NCBI GenBank assembly: GCA_016789365.1
Contig: JAEURH010000006.1
Location: forward strand, 1 to 55,720
Origin: Anaerolineales bacterium
Lineage (GTDB): Bacteria > Chloroflexota > Anaerolineae > Anaerolineales > Villigracilaceae
Direction of reading: 5' to 3'
DNA: 55,720 nt
The stretch's first letter is position 1. Each line of letters begins with the position of its first letter. A program made the translations under genes and the position numbers. This document shows, in pieces, positions 1-7,684 of this stretch. The notes under the pieces are model-generated. The model had not been told where the DNA came from. It saw only the letters and a program-made list of their open reading frames with translations, and did not search any database.

Positions 1-1152
1 ATGGGTGTGTATCCTTACATCACTGCCCAAATTATTTTGCAATTGCTCATTCCTATCATCCCTTCCTTGCAGAAGCGTATTCAAGAAGACCCGCGTGAAG
101 GTCGCCGCTGGCAAGAAAAATGGACATACTATTTAGCAGTTCCAATGGCGGCATTATCATCCATTGGGCAAATTAATATTTTCAATGCTTTATCAATTCA
201 AGGTAGCGGACAACCGATTTTACCTTTCGGTCTAACTGACCCAGATTTGGCTCTTCCTTCTTGGACAGTTCTGATTGCCATGACCGCTGGAACGATGTTT
301 GCCATTTGGCTCGGCGAATTAATTTCCGAATATGGTATTCGTGGTCAGGGCTTATCTTTGATTATTTTCGCAGGTATCGTTTCGCAAATCCCATCGCAAT
401 TGGTTTCTTTACTTGCAGATGAACAAACCCGCTGGATTATGTTAGCCTTTACCCTTGTTGTGATTGCGCTTACAGTTTTGGTGATTGTGTATGTGCAACA
501 AGGTCGTCGTAACGTGCCAGTCATGTACCCAGGGCGCCGCGTAGGCAATCGTATGTCTATGCCAGTCAAAGGTACATTGCCATTGATGGTAAATCTTTCT
601 GGCATGATTCCTTTGATTTTTGCCAGCGCGATTTTGCAATTCCCAGTCATTGTTGCTAGTTGGTTTGTCACCAGCGAAAATCCTGGCGTGAGAGATTTCT
701 TCCTCAATGTCCAAAACTTTTTTGGTAACACCTCTGGTGGCTTAGATAATTGGGGCTACTGGTTAATTTACTTCCTCATGGTTGTAACCTTTACATTCTT
801 TTACACCACTGTGATGTTCGACCAACAAAATTATGGCGATAACTTAAAGAAAATGGGCGCAAGCATTCCAGGTGTTCACACAGGCGCCGCAACTCAAAAA
901 TATTTAGGCACAGTACAACGTCGCATTACCTTAATTGGTGCAGTATTTCTTGGGCTTATCGCAATCTTGCCATTCTTAATTGGTTTATTGCTCAGTTCAT
1001 TAGGCTTTGCTTCAACAGCCAACCAAACGGGCATTTTCCTAATCACATCTTCAGGTTTGTTGATTGTGGTCGGTGTCGTACGTGATACCTTCCAAAATAT
1101 TGATGCAGAATTAAAATTGCATGGCTATCAGGAATCATTGCTCGTCCGCTAA
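1..1152 (+). CDS. secY: Protein translocase subunit SecY, 5'-truncated by window edge
   Basis: Channel subunit of the Sec translocon in the cytoplasmic membrane. The visible 383 residues begin inside the family, at the conserved stretch around transmembrane helix 2 (GVYPYITAQIILQLL, like the MPYISASIIIQLL region of known SecY), so roughly 70-80 N-terminal residues lie upstream of the window and base 1 is not a true start. Further hydrophobic helices follow, with the conserved cytoplasmic Arg-rich loop (VQQGRRNVPVMYPGR). The stop lies 9 bases before adk, as in the usual secY-adk-map order. Identification is firm; only the start is missing. Confidence 0.97.
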   Translation: MGVYPYITAQIILQLLIPIIPSLQKRIQEDPREGRRWQEKWTYYLAVPMAALSSIGQINIFNALSIQGSGQPILPFGLTDPDLALPSWTVLIAMTAGTMFAIWLGELISEYGIRGQGLSLIIFAGIVSQIPSQLVSLLADEQTRWIMLAFTLVVIALTVLVIVYVQQGRRNVPVMYPGRRVGNRMSMPVKGTLPLMVNLSGMIPLIFASAILQFPVIVASWFVTSENPGVRDFFLNVQNFFGNTSGGLDNWGYWLIYFLMVVTFTFFYTTVMFDQQNYGDNLKKMGASIPGVHTGAATQKYLGTVQRRITLIGAVFLGLIAILPFLIGLLLSSLGFASTANQTGIFLITSSGLLIVVGVVRDTFQNIDAELKLHGYQESLLVR

Positions 1153-1161
1153 GGAGAAGTA

Positions 1162-1815
1162 ATGGCAACTTACATTGTTTTGCTCGGTCCGCCCGGTGTT
1201 GGCAAAGGCACACAAGCCAGAATTTTGGCTGAAACGAGCAAACTTGCTCACATCTCTTCTGGAGATTTGTTTCGTGAGAACATTAAAAATCAAACCGAAC
1301 TTGGTAAACAGGTCAAGGCAATTTTAGATAAAGGCGAACTTGTGCCTGATGACTTGACTATCAGCATGATTCGAGACCGCATCTCTAAACCTGACTGCGA
1401 GTTGGGTGCTATTTTAGACGGCTTTCCTCGCACCCCAACTCAAGCCGAAGCACTTGACGATATGCTGGCTGAATTTAGTAATAGTGAAGTGAACTCAGTG
1501 CCATACATCACTGCCGCAGAATCTATTTTGGTAGAACGCGCTAGTGGACGTTGGACTTGCAAAGCACAAGGTCACATCTATCACGAAAAGTTCAACCCGC
1601 CAAAACAAGCAGGTATTTGTGATATAGACGGTTCAGAAGTGTACCAACGTGAAGATGACAAAGTAGAAACAGTCACCAAACGAATCCGCGTGTACTTTGA
1701 ACAAACCATGCCGTTGGTTGAACATTACGAGGCGGCTGGTAAATTAATCAAAATAGATGGAACACAGCCCGTAGAGCAAGTGACAAAAGAGTTGCTCGCG
1801 GCTTTGAAAATATAA
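1162..1815 (+). CDS. adk: Adenylate kinase
   Basis: Converts ATP and AMP to two ADP in the cytosol. The P-loop GPPGVGKGT is at residues 9-17, the NMP-binding DGFPRTPTQAEAL motif lies near residue 90, and a long LID domain is present. The LID resembles the zinc-binding type, but its metal set is degenerate: the first Cys pair reads C-K-A-Q and the second C-D-I-D, so only two of four classical positions are Cys. The start follows a GGAG box at 1153-1156. At 217 aa it is a normal long-LID adenylate kinase. Confidence 0.97.
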   Translation: MATYIVLLGPPGVGKGTQARILAETSKLAHISSGDLFRENIKNQTELGKQVKAILDKGELVPDDLTISMIRDRISKPDCELGAILDGFPRTPTQAEALDDMLAEFSNSEVNSVPYITAAESILVERASGRWTCKAQGHIYHEKFNPPKQAGICDIDGSEVYQREDDKVETVTKRIRVYFEQTMPLVEHYEAAGKLIKIDGTQPVEQVTKELLAALKI

Positions 1816-1822
1816 AGCGAGA

Positions 1823-1910
1823 GTGCGTCGCACTGCATGAAAAGGATAAATCTTATTAATGAGATAAGTCTGCTTGATAGATTTGCCTGATTAACAAGAG
1901 TGCGACGCAC
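1823..1910. repeat. Short inverted-repeat element, GTGCGTCGC family, copy 1
   Basis: Twelve-base perfect arms, GTGCGTCGCACT at 1823-1834 and AGTGCGACGCAC at 1899-1910, flank about 64 bases of A+T-rich DNA with no ORF. A second element with almost the same outer arms lies at 7612-7670. Both sit directly upstream of a housekeeping gene, leaving only its ribosome binding site between. This suggests a small non-autonomous repeat family. Confidence 0.7.
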
Positions 1911-1932
1911 CCTTTACAGAAATAAGGAAAAA

Positions 1933-2700
1933 ATGTTTGACCGCCAGATAAATATCAAAACACCTGCTGAATTAAAGATTATGCGTGAAGCAGGGCGCAT
2001 CAATGCAACAGTGCTGGCGAAAGTAAGAGAACTTTTACAACCAGGTATGACGACTGCTGACCTCAACGCGGCTGCTGAGGAAGTGCTGAAGTCATACAAT
2101 TGTGTATCGCCATTCAAAGGCTATGGCCGCCCGCCATTTCCAACATCTATTACAGTAAGTTTGAATGATGAAATGGTGCATGGAATTCCTAACCCGAAAC
2201 GCAAGTTGAAGGAAGGGGATATTGTTTCAGTAGATTGTGGAACAATCCATGAAGGGTACGTTGCAGACTCAGCGTTTACGGCTGGGGTGGGAGAAATTTC
2301 CCCCGAAGCAGCGCACCTGTTGAAGGTCACAGAAGAAGCGTTGTTTGTTGGCATCCAAAAGATGCGAAAAGGCAATCGCACGGGTGACGTTTCAGCGGCG
2401 ATACAAAATTTTGTCGAAAGCAATGGTTTACATGTCACGCGTGAATACACGGGGCATGGAGTCGGGCGAACAATGCACGAAGGTCCGCAAGTGCCAAACA
2501 TTGGTATTGCGAGAACTGGCGCAGTGTTGAAGCCCGGTATGACGATTGCACTTGAGCCGATGGTGCTCATTGGGACGTTTCAGACGCGCGTCCTACCTGA
2601 CCAATGGACGGTTGTTTCTGCTGATGGTTCTTTGACGGCACATTTTGAACATACGGTTGCCGTTACCGAAGGAGAACCCCTCATCCTGACTGTCTTGTAA
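1933..2700 (+). CDS. map: Methionine aminopeptidase, type I
   Basis: Removes the initiator Met from nascent proteins using a two-metal site. The frame is open from 1900, but ATG 1933 is preferred: it follows AATAAGGAAA and gives the usual N-terminus (MFDRQINIKTPAELKIMREAG minus tail), and the upstream codons lie in the repeat arm. That leaves 255 residues. Metal-binding landmarks are present: DCGTIHEGYVADSAFT, the YTGHGVGRTMHE His motif, ALEPMV and AHFEHTVAVT. infA, which often follows map in this operon, is not present between map and rpmJ. Confidence 0.96.
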   Translation: MFDRQINIKTPAELKIMREAGRINATVLAKVRELLQPGMTTADLNAAAEEVLKSYNCVSPFKGYGRPPFPTSITVSLNDEMVHGIPNPKRKLKEGDIVSVDCGTIHEGYVADSAFTAGVGEISPEAAHLLKVTEEALFVGIQKMRKGNRTGDVSAAIQNFVESNGLHVTREYTGHGVGRTMHEGPQVPNIGIARTGAVLKPGMTIALEPMVLIGTFQTRVLPDQWTVVSADGSLTAHFEHTVAVTEGEPLILTVL

Positions 2701-2725
2701 CCTCAGCAGATGACCGATAAAAGTA

Positions 2726-2754
2726 TGGACGAATTGATAATCGGACAGTATAAT
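2726..2754 (+). promoter_or_regulatory. Candidate promoter for rpmJ and the downstream ribosomal genes
   Basis: A TGGACG -35-like box (2726-2731), 17-base spacer and perfect TATAAT (2749-2754) lie 50 bases before rpmJ. A hairpin with TGGCTGTG/CACAGCCA arms (about 2763-2783) follows in the leader. This would give an internal start inside the operon. Seen by eye only. Confidence 0.5.
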
Positions 2755-2803
2755 TAAGTGTTTGGCTGTGACTTGCACAGCCACAAGTTAGGAGATTTAT
2801 TTT

Positions 2804-2917
2804 ATGAAAGTTTCACCATCTATTCGCAAACGTTGTGCCAAGTGCCGTATTATTCGGCGCAAGGGTGTTGTATTTATTATTTGCGAAAATCCAAAACATA
2901 AACAGAGACAAGGGTAA
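2804..2917 (+). CDS. rpmJ: 50S ribosomal protein L36 (bL36)
   Basis: A 37-residue gene, [20 protein letters not shown] onward. It binds 23S rRNA in the large subunit through a zinc ribbon; the ligands are visible as Cys11, Cys14, Cys27 and His32, so this is the zinc (C+) paralogue. It has a good GGAG site (2791-2794) and lies 6 bases before rpsM, the standard rpmJ-rpsM order. Length and motif are diagnostic. Confidence 0.95.
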   Translation: MKVSPSIRKRCAKCRIIRRKGVVFIICENPKHKQRQG

Positions 2918-2923
2918 TAACCT

Positions 2924-3310
2924 ATGGCAAGAATTGAAGGTGTTGACCTCCCGCGCAATAAGCGCACTGAAGTAGGCTTGACTTATCTTTTTGGTATTGG
3001 TCCGACTCGGGCGCGTAAAATTTTGGCTGATACAAAAGTTAGCCCAGATACGCGCATCAAAGACCTGACCGAAGCAGAAGTTTCCGCAATCCGAGACTAT
3101 ATTTCAAAGCACTATAAGGTTGAAGGTGATTTGCGCCGTGAAGTTCAAATGAACGTCAAACGTTTAATTGAAATCGGTTCATATCGTGGTTTACGACATC
3201 GCCGCAATTTGCCGGTGAATGGTCAACGTACAAAAACAAATGCGCGTACCCGCAAAGGTACGAAGAAAACCGTCGCGGGACGTGGTCGTCGCCGCGGAGC
3301 AAAGAAATAA
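2924..3310 (+). CDS. rpsM: 30S ribosomal protein S13 (uS13)
   Basis: Head protein of the 30S subunit contacting the P-site tRNA and the central bridge to L5. The 128-residue sequence begins [21 protein letters not shown], with the helix-hairpin-helix [11 protein letters not shown] and the basic C-terminal tail [10 protein letters not shown]. It lies within the rpmJ-rpsM-rpsK-rpsD-rpoA run with short spacers. Nothing is unusual. Confidence 0.98.
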   Translation: MARIEGVDLPRNKRTEVGLTYLFGIGPTRARKILADTKVSPDTRIKDLTEAEVSAIRDYISKHYKVEGDLRREVQMNVKRLIEIGSYRGLRHRRNLPVNGQRTKTNARTRKGTKKTVAGRGRRRGAKK

Positions 3311-3334
3311 CCCTGCCAGAAAGGTATATAGAAA

Positions 3335-3739
3335 ATGGCTCAGAGTGTTCGTTCCACCCGCCGCGCCGCTGGCGCGAAAAAAGGGAAGCGTAATCTGTCC
3401 TACGGGCAGGTGCATATTTTTGCTTCCTTCAATAATACAATTGTTACCGTCACAGACCCGGAAGGCAATACCATTGCTTGGGGCTCCGCTGGTTCGGCTG
3501 GCTTCAAAGGCTCACGCAAAAGCACGCCGTTTGCCGCCCGCCTTGCCGCTGAACAAGCGATTAAAGCCGCACAACAAATCGGCTTGCAAGAAGTGGATTT
3601 GATTGTAAAAGGTCCTGGTCCTGGTCGTGAAAATGCGATTCGTGCAGTGCAAGCCATGGGCTTAAAAGTCCGCTCGATTGCAGATGTGACCCCCGTGCCG
3701 CACAATGGTTGCCGTCCGCCCAAGAAGCGACGCGTATAA
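3335..3739 (+). CDS. rpsK: 30S ribosomal protein S11 (uS11)
   Basis: Platform protein of the 30S subunit near the E-site mRNA path. The 134-residue product has the S11 core: [19 protein letters not shown], the [16 protein letters not shown] stretch, [16 protein letters not shown] and the C-terminal [15 protein letters not shown]. The N-terminal 20 residues are Arg/Lys/Ala-rich. It is 24 bases downstream of rpsM and 18 bases upstream of rpsD. Confidence 0.98.
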   Translation: MAQSVRSTRRAAGAKKGKRNLSYGQVHIFASFNNTIVTVTDPEGNTIAWGSAGSAGFKGSRKSTPFAARLAAEQAIKAAQQIGLQEVDLIVKGPGPGRENAIRAVQAMGLKVRSIADVTPVPHNGCRPPKKRRV

Positions 3740-3757
3740 GAATGAGGTTGTAGATTT

Positions 3758-4411
3758 ATGGCTAAAATGTTAAGTCCGGTATGTAAACTTTGCCGGCGCG
3801 AAGGTGAAAAACTTTATCTCAAAGGCGAGCGTTGCTTTACCCCCAAATGCTCCTTTGAAAAACGTAGCTTCGCGCCCGGTCAACATGGACGCACAGCAAG
3901 CAGAGGCGGCGGCAGTAATATGGGTCGCTCTTCCGACTTTGCTCGTCAATTGCGTGCCAAACAAAAGGCTCGTCGTGTGTATGGTGTATTAGAACGCCAA
4001 TTCCGCCGCTATTATGATACGGCAATCACACGCCGCGGTCTTACAGGTTTGAACTTGCTTCAAATCCTCGAATCACGCTTAGATAATGTTGTTTATCGGC
4101 TCGGCTATGCCGCCAGCCGCGCACAAGCCCGCGTTCTCGTTACACATGGTCATTTCACCGTAAACGGTCGCCGCACCGACGTGCCTTCCATGCTCCTCAG
4201 CGAAGGTGATGTCATTGCAGTGCGTGAAGGTTCAGGTAAATTGACTTACTTCAAAGACCTGAACGCCTATGCCGAAAAACGCAACGCCCCCAGCTGGCTC
4301 AATCGTGATATTAAATCATTGAGCGGTTCTGTGGCGCGTATGCCAGAACGTGTAGAAATTGATGGAACTCTCGACGAACAATTAATCGTCGAATATTATT
4401 CCAGACGCTAA
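3758..4411 (+). CDS. rpsD: 30S ribosomal protein S4 (uS4), zinc-binding type
   Basis: Primary 16S rRNA-binding assembly protein. The N-terminus carries a four-Cys zinc site (Cys9, Cys12, Cys26, Cys31), followed by the usual RSFAPGQHG stretch and an S4 RNA-binding domain around residues 105-165 ([30 protein letters not shown] minus spacing). Length 217 aa is slightly longer than average. In other bacteria S4 represses its own operon; the hairpin just downstream of this gene could be relevant, but that is inference. Confidence 0.98.
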   Translation: MAKMLSPVCKLCRREGEKLYLKGERCFTPKCSFEKRSFAPGQHGRTASRGGGSNMGRSSDFARQLRAKQKARRVYGVLERQFRRYYDTAITRRGLTGLNLLQILESRLDNVVYRLGYAASRAQARVLVTHGHFTVNGRRTDVPSMLLSEGDVIAVREGSGKLTYFKDLNAYAEKRNAPSWLNRDIKSLSGSVARMPERVEIDGTLDEQLIVEYYSRR

Positions 4412-4423
4412 TCCTCAAACCGC

Positions 4424-4461
4424 CTCAAGTTCAGACCGTCAAATTGGGTGCTGAACTTGAG
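4424..4461 (+). promoter_or_regulatory. Hairpin between rpsD and rpoA
   Basis: Eleven-base perfect arms CTCAAGTTCAG (4424-4434) and CTGAACTTGAG (4451-4461) enclose a 16-base loop, ending 25 bases before the rpoA start. There is no T-run, so it is not an obvious terminator. It may act in mRNA processing, stability or translational control of rpoA. Confidence 0.5.
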
Positions 4462-4486
4462 CAGAATCAAAAGGGAAAGGTGAACC

Positions 4487-5458
4487 GTGACTGGTATCAT
4501 CACAAACATGGTTATGCCAAAAATCGAGCGCGAAGCAGAAGCTCGAAACTATGGAAAATTCGTAATAAGCCCACTGGAAGGTGGCTATGGTGTGACGCTC
4601 GGCAATGCCTTGCGCCGCGTATTGCTCTCTTCTTTAGAAGGTGTAGCAATCACTTCCGTTCGCTTTGCGGATGTTCTGCATGAATTTAGTGACATCCCCG
4701 GCGTGCGTGAAGATGTCATCCAAGTCATGTTGCAGATTAAACAAATCCGCATCAAGATGGATGGTGTAGACAGCGCACGTATGCATCTGGAAGTCAGAGG
4801 CGAAGGCACCGTCACCGCCGCAGACATCATCACGCCTGCTGAAATTGAGGTAGTCAACCCAGATACCTATCTCTTCACAGTGGATAATCCCAAGACCAAA
4901 CTCGACATCGAATTTGTGGTTGAGCGTGGACGTGGTTATTCACCAGCCAATGACCGTTCTGGGCACATGCCTATTGGCGAATTGCCAGTGGATGCAATTT
5001 TCAGCCCAGTCAAACGTGTAAATTGGGAAGTGGCTTCAGCCCGTGTAGGTCAAAGCACCAATTACGACAAATTAATTTTAGAAATCTGGACAGACGGCAC
5101 AGTATCTCCTGAACGTGCTTTGAGCTCTTCTGCTCGCATCCTCATTGACCACTTACGCTATGTAGCAGGTATCAATGAAGAAATGTTGACAGTTACAGTC
5201 GAACGCGGCGAAACCTCAGGGAGTCGCTTAAGCAGTGAATTGGCTGATACCCCCGTCGAAGCCCTAGACCTTTCTGTGCGCGTGTTCAATTCATTGAAAC
5301 GCACAGGCATCACCACAGTAGGTGATGTGCTTGAACTGCTTGAAAAAGGTGAAAGCGCGGTCATGTCCATTCGCAATTTTGGCGAAAAGAGTTTAGATGA
5401 ACTCCGCGACAAAATGCGCGAAAAGGGCTACATGAAAGACCAATCATCGGAGAGTTAA
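4487..5458 (+). CDS. rpoA: DNA-directed RNA polymerase alpha subunit
   Basis: Scaffold for RNA polymerase assembly; its C-terminal domain (CTD) contacts UP elements and activators. The 323-residue protein has the alpha-NTD core (GNALRRVLLSSLEGVAITSVRF) and an HhH-type alpha-CTD at about residues 255-315 (LDLSVRVFNSLKRTGITTVGD). The GTG start at 4487 is six bases after AAAGG; an ATG at 4508 is an alternative. The CTD has an unusual LEKGESAVMSIRNFGEKSL segment that is mirrored in the L31 protein at 43835-44332. Confidence 0.97.
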   Translation: MTGIITNMVMPKIEREAEARNYGKFVISPLEGGYGVTLGNALRRVLLSSLEGVAITSVRFADVLHEFSDIPGVREDVIQVMLQIKQIRIKMDGVDSARMHLEVRGEGTVTAADIITPAEIEVVNPDTYLFTVDNPKTKLDIEFVVERGRGYSPANDRSGHMPIGELPVDAIFSPVKRVNWEVASARVGQSTNYDKLILEIWTDGTVSPERALSSSARILIDHLRYVAGINEEMLTVTVERGETSGSRLSSELADTPVEALDLSVRVFNSLKRTGITTVGDVLELLEKGESAVMSIRNFGEKSLDELRDKMREKGYMKDQSSES

Positions 5459-5461
5459 GAA

Positions 5462-5839
5462 ATGCGACATTCAGTAGCAGGTTATCGATTAGGACGAACA
5501 AAGAGCGCACGCATTGCTCTGCGCCGTAACCTAATTAAACAATTATTTACACACGAGCGGATTCAAACCACGAAAGCCAAAGCCGCCGCAGTACGCGGTG
5601 AAGCCGAAAAGTTGATTACGCTCGCCAAGAAAAGCGCAGACGGTGCCGCTGACGAAAAAGTAAATGCCCGCCGTTTGGCAGTTTCAAAACTTGGTGATAA
5701 TCAAATCATCAAGCGTTTATTTGACGAAATTGCGCCACGCTTCGCCACTCGTAATGGTGGTTACACTCGTGTTATCAAACTTGGTCCACGCCTCGGCGAT
5801 GCCGCTGAGATGGTAGTGCTTGAGTTAGTTGAAGAATAA
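5462..5839 (+). CDS. rplQ: 50S ribosomal protein L17 (bL17)
   Basis: Large-subunit protein near the exit tunnel, normally encoded just after rpoA as here (3-base gap). The 125-residue sequence starts MRHSVAGYRLGRTKSARIAL, has the family's LIKQLFTHERIQTTKAKA segment and ends RLGDAAEMVVLELVEE, the typical L17 C-terminus. The ribosome binding site GGAG overlaps the end of rpoA, suggesting translational coupling. Confidence 0.97.
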   Translation: MRHSVAGYRLGRTKSARIALRRNLIKQLFTHERIQTTKAKAAAVRGEAEKLITLAKKSADGAADEKVNARRLAVSKLGDNQIIKRLFDEIAPRFATRNGGYTRVIKLGPRLGDAAEMVVLELVEE

Positions 5840-5843
5840 AGAA

Positions 5844-5906
5844 CCAGTATTCAGTGAAAAGTAATCAGTTATCAGTAAAAACTGAACACTGAATACCGAT
5901 TACTGG
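5844..5906. repeat. Intergenic inverted repeat of CAGTATTCAGTG type
   Basis: Between rplQ and truA. CCAGTATTCAGTG (from 5844) pairs with CACTGAATA...TACTGG (5887-5906), and GTAATCAGTTATCAGT lies between. The element fills almost the whole 69-base spacer and ends two bases before the truA ATG, displacing any clear Shine-Dalgarno sequence. Confidence 0.6.
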
Positions 5907-5908
5907 CA

Positions 5909-6649
5909 ATGGCACGTTACAAACTTACACTTGCTTACGACGGCTCGAACTTTGCAGGAAGCCAAAAACAAGCAAACGCCCGCACAGTGCAAGGCGAATT
6001 AGAAAATGCTTTGCAACAAATCGGCTGGACTGGCAAAAGCATTTTAATGGCTGGAAGAACCGACACAGGCGTACATGCTAGCGGACAAGTTGCGACATTT
6101 GATTTTTCTGAATGGAATCAAAATTCTGAAAAATTGTTGAATGCAATCAATGCTAAACTGCCGAGCGACATTGCAATCAAAAAATTGCAAATTGCAAAAG
6201 CAGAATTTCATCCGCGCTTTGATGCAGTTTCACGGACATATCAATACAGGTTGTTTTACAACCCAATCCGTGACCCGTTACGAGAAAAATTTGCTTGGCG
6301 TGTGAGAGCAAAGTTTGATGAAGAATCTCTAAAAGAATGTGCCAGTCTCTTTTTAGGCAAACATGATTTTTCTGCCTTTGGCTCGAAGACTTCACCTGAT
6401 GGCACGACCATTCGGACGATAACGAAATGTCAGTGGAGAAAAAAGCCGCAGGGTGAGTGGCAGTTTGAAGTCAGTGCTGATGCGTTTTTATATCGCATGG
6501 TAAGAAGAATGGTATTTATCCAAATATCGTTTGCACAAGGCAAGTGTTCGTTGAAAGATGTGCGCGATGCTGTATCAAATAAAAAAGTAAACCTTCCGTC
6601 AGGCTTAGCGCCTGCACATGGATTGGCATTAGTTGAAGTTGAATATTGA
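5909..6649 (+). CDS. truA: tRNA pseudouridine(38-40) synthase TruA
   Basis: Isomerises U38-U40 in the anticodon arm of tRNAs. The 246-residue protein starts MARYKLTLAYDGSNFAGSQKQ. The catalytic Asp is in the AGRTDTGVHASGQVATF motif near residue 51, and RTYQYRLFYNP and FLYRMVRRMVF are conserved active-site segments. The rplQ-truA-rplM-rpsI order is common. No good Shine-Dalgarno sequence is visible because a repeat occupies the upstream spacer. Confidence 0.95.
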   Translation: MARYKLTLAYDGSNFAGSQKQANARTVQGELENALQQIGWTGKSILMAGRTDTGVHASGQVATFDFSEWNQNSEKLLNAINAKLPSDIAIKKLQIAKAEFHPRFDAVSRTYQYRLFYNPIRDPLREKFAWRVRAKFDEESLKECASLFLGKHDFSAFGSKTSPDGTTIRTITKCQWRKKPQGEWQFEVSADAFLYRMVRRMVFIQISFAQGKCSLKDVRDAVSNKKVNLPSGLAPAHGLALVEVEY

Positions 6650-6669
6650 AAGAATTTTGAAACGGAGAG

Positions 6670-7116
6670 ATGAACGTGCAACAAAAAACATATTATCCGA
6701 AAGCCGCTGAAATCACACGAGATTGGGTTGTGATTGATGCCGAAGGTCAAAACCTCGGTCGCCTTGCCGCGCGTGTGGCACATCTTTTGCTTGGCAAACA
6801 CAAACCAACTTTTACGCCCGGTGTTGAAATGGGTGATTTTGTGGTGATTGTGAATACTGAAAAAGTGACCGTGACTGGCACAAAAACAGAATCACGCCTC
6901 ACTTCAAAAATATATCATCACCATTCAGGTTACCCTGGTGGTTTGAAAAGCATTTCATTGCGCGACCAACTTGCTACACATCCAGACCGCGCCTTGCGTG
7001 ATGCTGTGTGGGGCATGTTGCCACACAACAAAATGGGACGCGCCGTATTGAAGCGTTTGAAAATTTATGCGGGACCAAATCACCCGCATGGCACACAAAT
7101 TAAGAAAGCAGAATAA
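6670..7116 (+). CDS. rplM: 50S ribosomal protein L13 (uL13)
   Basis: Early-assembly large-subunit protein. It has 148 residues with [25 protein letters not shown] (interrupted here only by quoting), GKHKPTF and the central [13 protein letters not shown] signature, and [18 protein letters not shown] near the C-terminus. ATG 6670 follows GGAGAG. It is paired with rpsI 12 bases downstream, the universal L13-S9 pair. Confidence 0.97.
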   Translation: MNVQQKTYYPKAAEITRDWVVIDAEGQNLGRLAARVAHLLLGKHKPTFTPGVEMGDFVVIVNTEKVTVTGTKTESRLTSKIYHHHSGYPGGLKSISLRDQLATHPDRALRDAVWGMLPHNKMGRAVLKRLKIYAGPNHPHGTQIKKAE

Positions 7117-7128
7117 GAGGTAAGTATT

Positions 7129-7521
7129 ATGGCTCAATATTATGAAGGCATTGGTCGCCGTAAAGAAAGCACTGCACGTGTTCGTTTGGTAGCAGGCAGC
7201 GGTAAATTCACTGTTAACGAAAAAGAAGCAACTGCTTTTTTCTCTCGATACGGTGATGTTGAAAGTGTTTTGCGACCATTCGGTGTAGTAGGGCAAGAAG
7301 CAAAAAAATATGATGTGACTGTGTTGGTCAATGGTGGTGGTGTGGCTGGGCAAGTGGATGCTGTGCGCCTCGGCGTGGCTCGCGCTTTGCAAGTTCTCAA
7401 TGCGGATTGGACTTCAGCACTTCGCAAAAAAGGTTTGCTTACGCGTGATGCCCGCATCAAAGAACGCAAGAAACCTGGTCTCAAGAAAGCCCGCAAAGCA
7501 CCAACTTATACCAAGCGTTAA
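7129..7521 (+). CDS. rpsI: 30S ribosomal protein S9 (uS9)
   Basis: 30S head protein whose C-terminal tail reaches the P-site tRNA. The 130-residue sequence begins YYEGIGRRKESTARVRLVAG after MAQ and contains VNGGGVAGQVDAVRLGVARAL. It ends in the expected basic tail, RKKPGLKKARKAPTYTKR. It is the last gene of the ribosomal operon segment and is followed by a terminator-like repeat. Confidence 0.98.
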   Translation: MAQYYEGIGRRKESTARVRLVAGSGKFTVNEKEATAFFSRYGDVESVLRPFGVVGQEAKKYDVTVLVNGGGVAGQVDAVRLGVARALQVLNADWTSALRKKGLLTRDARIKERKKPGLKKARKAPTYTKR

Positions 7522-7541
7522 AATTTTTACAATCAATTAGA

Positions 7542-7603
7542 ATAATCCGTAATGCGTAATCCGTAATTTATTTTACGAGTTACGAATTACGGATTATCTT
7601 TTT
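7542..7603 (+). terminator. Inverted repeat of ATAATCCGTAAT type, likely terminator of the ribosomal operon
   Basis: Arms ATAATCCGTAAT (7542-7553) and ATTACGGATTAT (7586-7597) are followed by CTTTTT, so the transcript could form a stem with a U-run after rpsI. The same sequence family (GTAATGCGTAATCCGTRATTCG) forms the convergent element at 17137-17190, so this is a repeat recruited at gene ends rather than a unique terminator. Confidence 0.6.
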
Positions 7604-7611
7604 AACTAAGT

Positions 7612-7670
7612 GGGTGCGTCGCGCTATACAAATTTGAATTTATTTCAGCAGGATAAGCGCGACGCACTCC
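7612..7670. repeat. Short inverted-repeat element, GTGCGTCGC family, copy 2
   Basis: Left arm GGGTGCGTCGCGCT (7612-7625) and right arm AGCGCGACGCACTC (7656-7669) pair over 12 bases around a 30-base A+T-rich centre. The GTGCGTCGC/GCGACGCAC ends match the copy at 1823-1910. It ends 15 bases before the mazG start and lies where the missing N-terminal half of that protein would be encoded. Confidence 0.65.
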
Positions 7671-7684
7671 GGAATAGAGAAAAA

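Noticed and set aside
345..731. Antisense ORFs over secY and many other strongly expressed genes
   Set aside because: They are shadows of conserved genes, have no ribosome binding sites and show no recognisable protein features.
2735..2754. TTGATA with TATAAT as rpmJ promoter
   Set aside because: The spacer would be only 9 bases; TGGACG at 2726-2731 with a 17-base spacer is preferred.
4444..4683. 79-codon ORF overlapping the start of rpoA
   Set aside because: Frame shadow of rpoA with no family resemblance.
7610..7684. Upstream extension of MazG from 7610
   Set aside because: The sequence is the GTGCGTCGC inverted-repeat element; a Shine-Dalgarno-like GGAATAGAG precedes ATG 7685.
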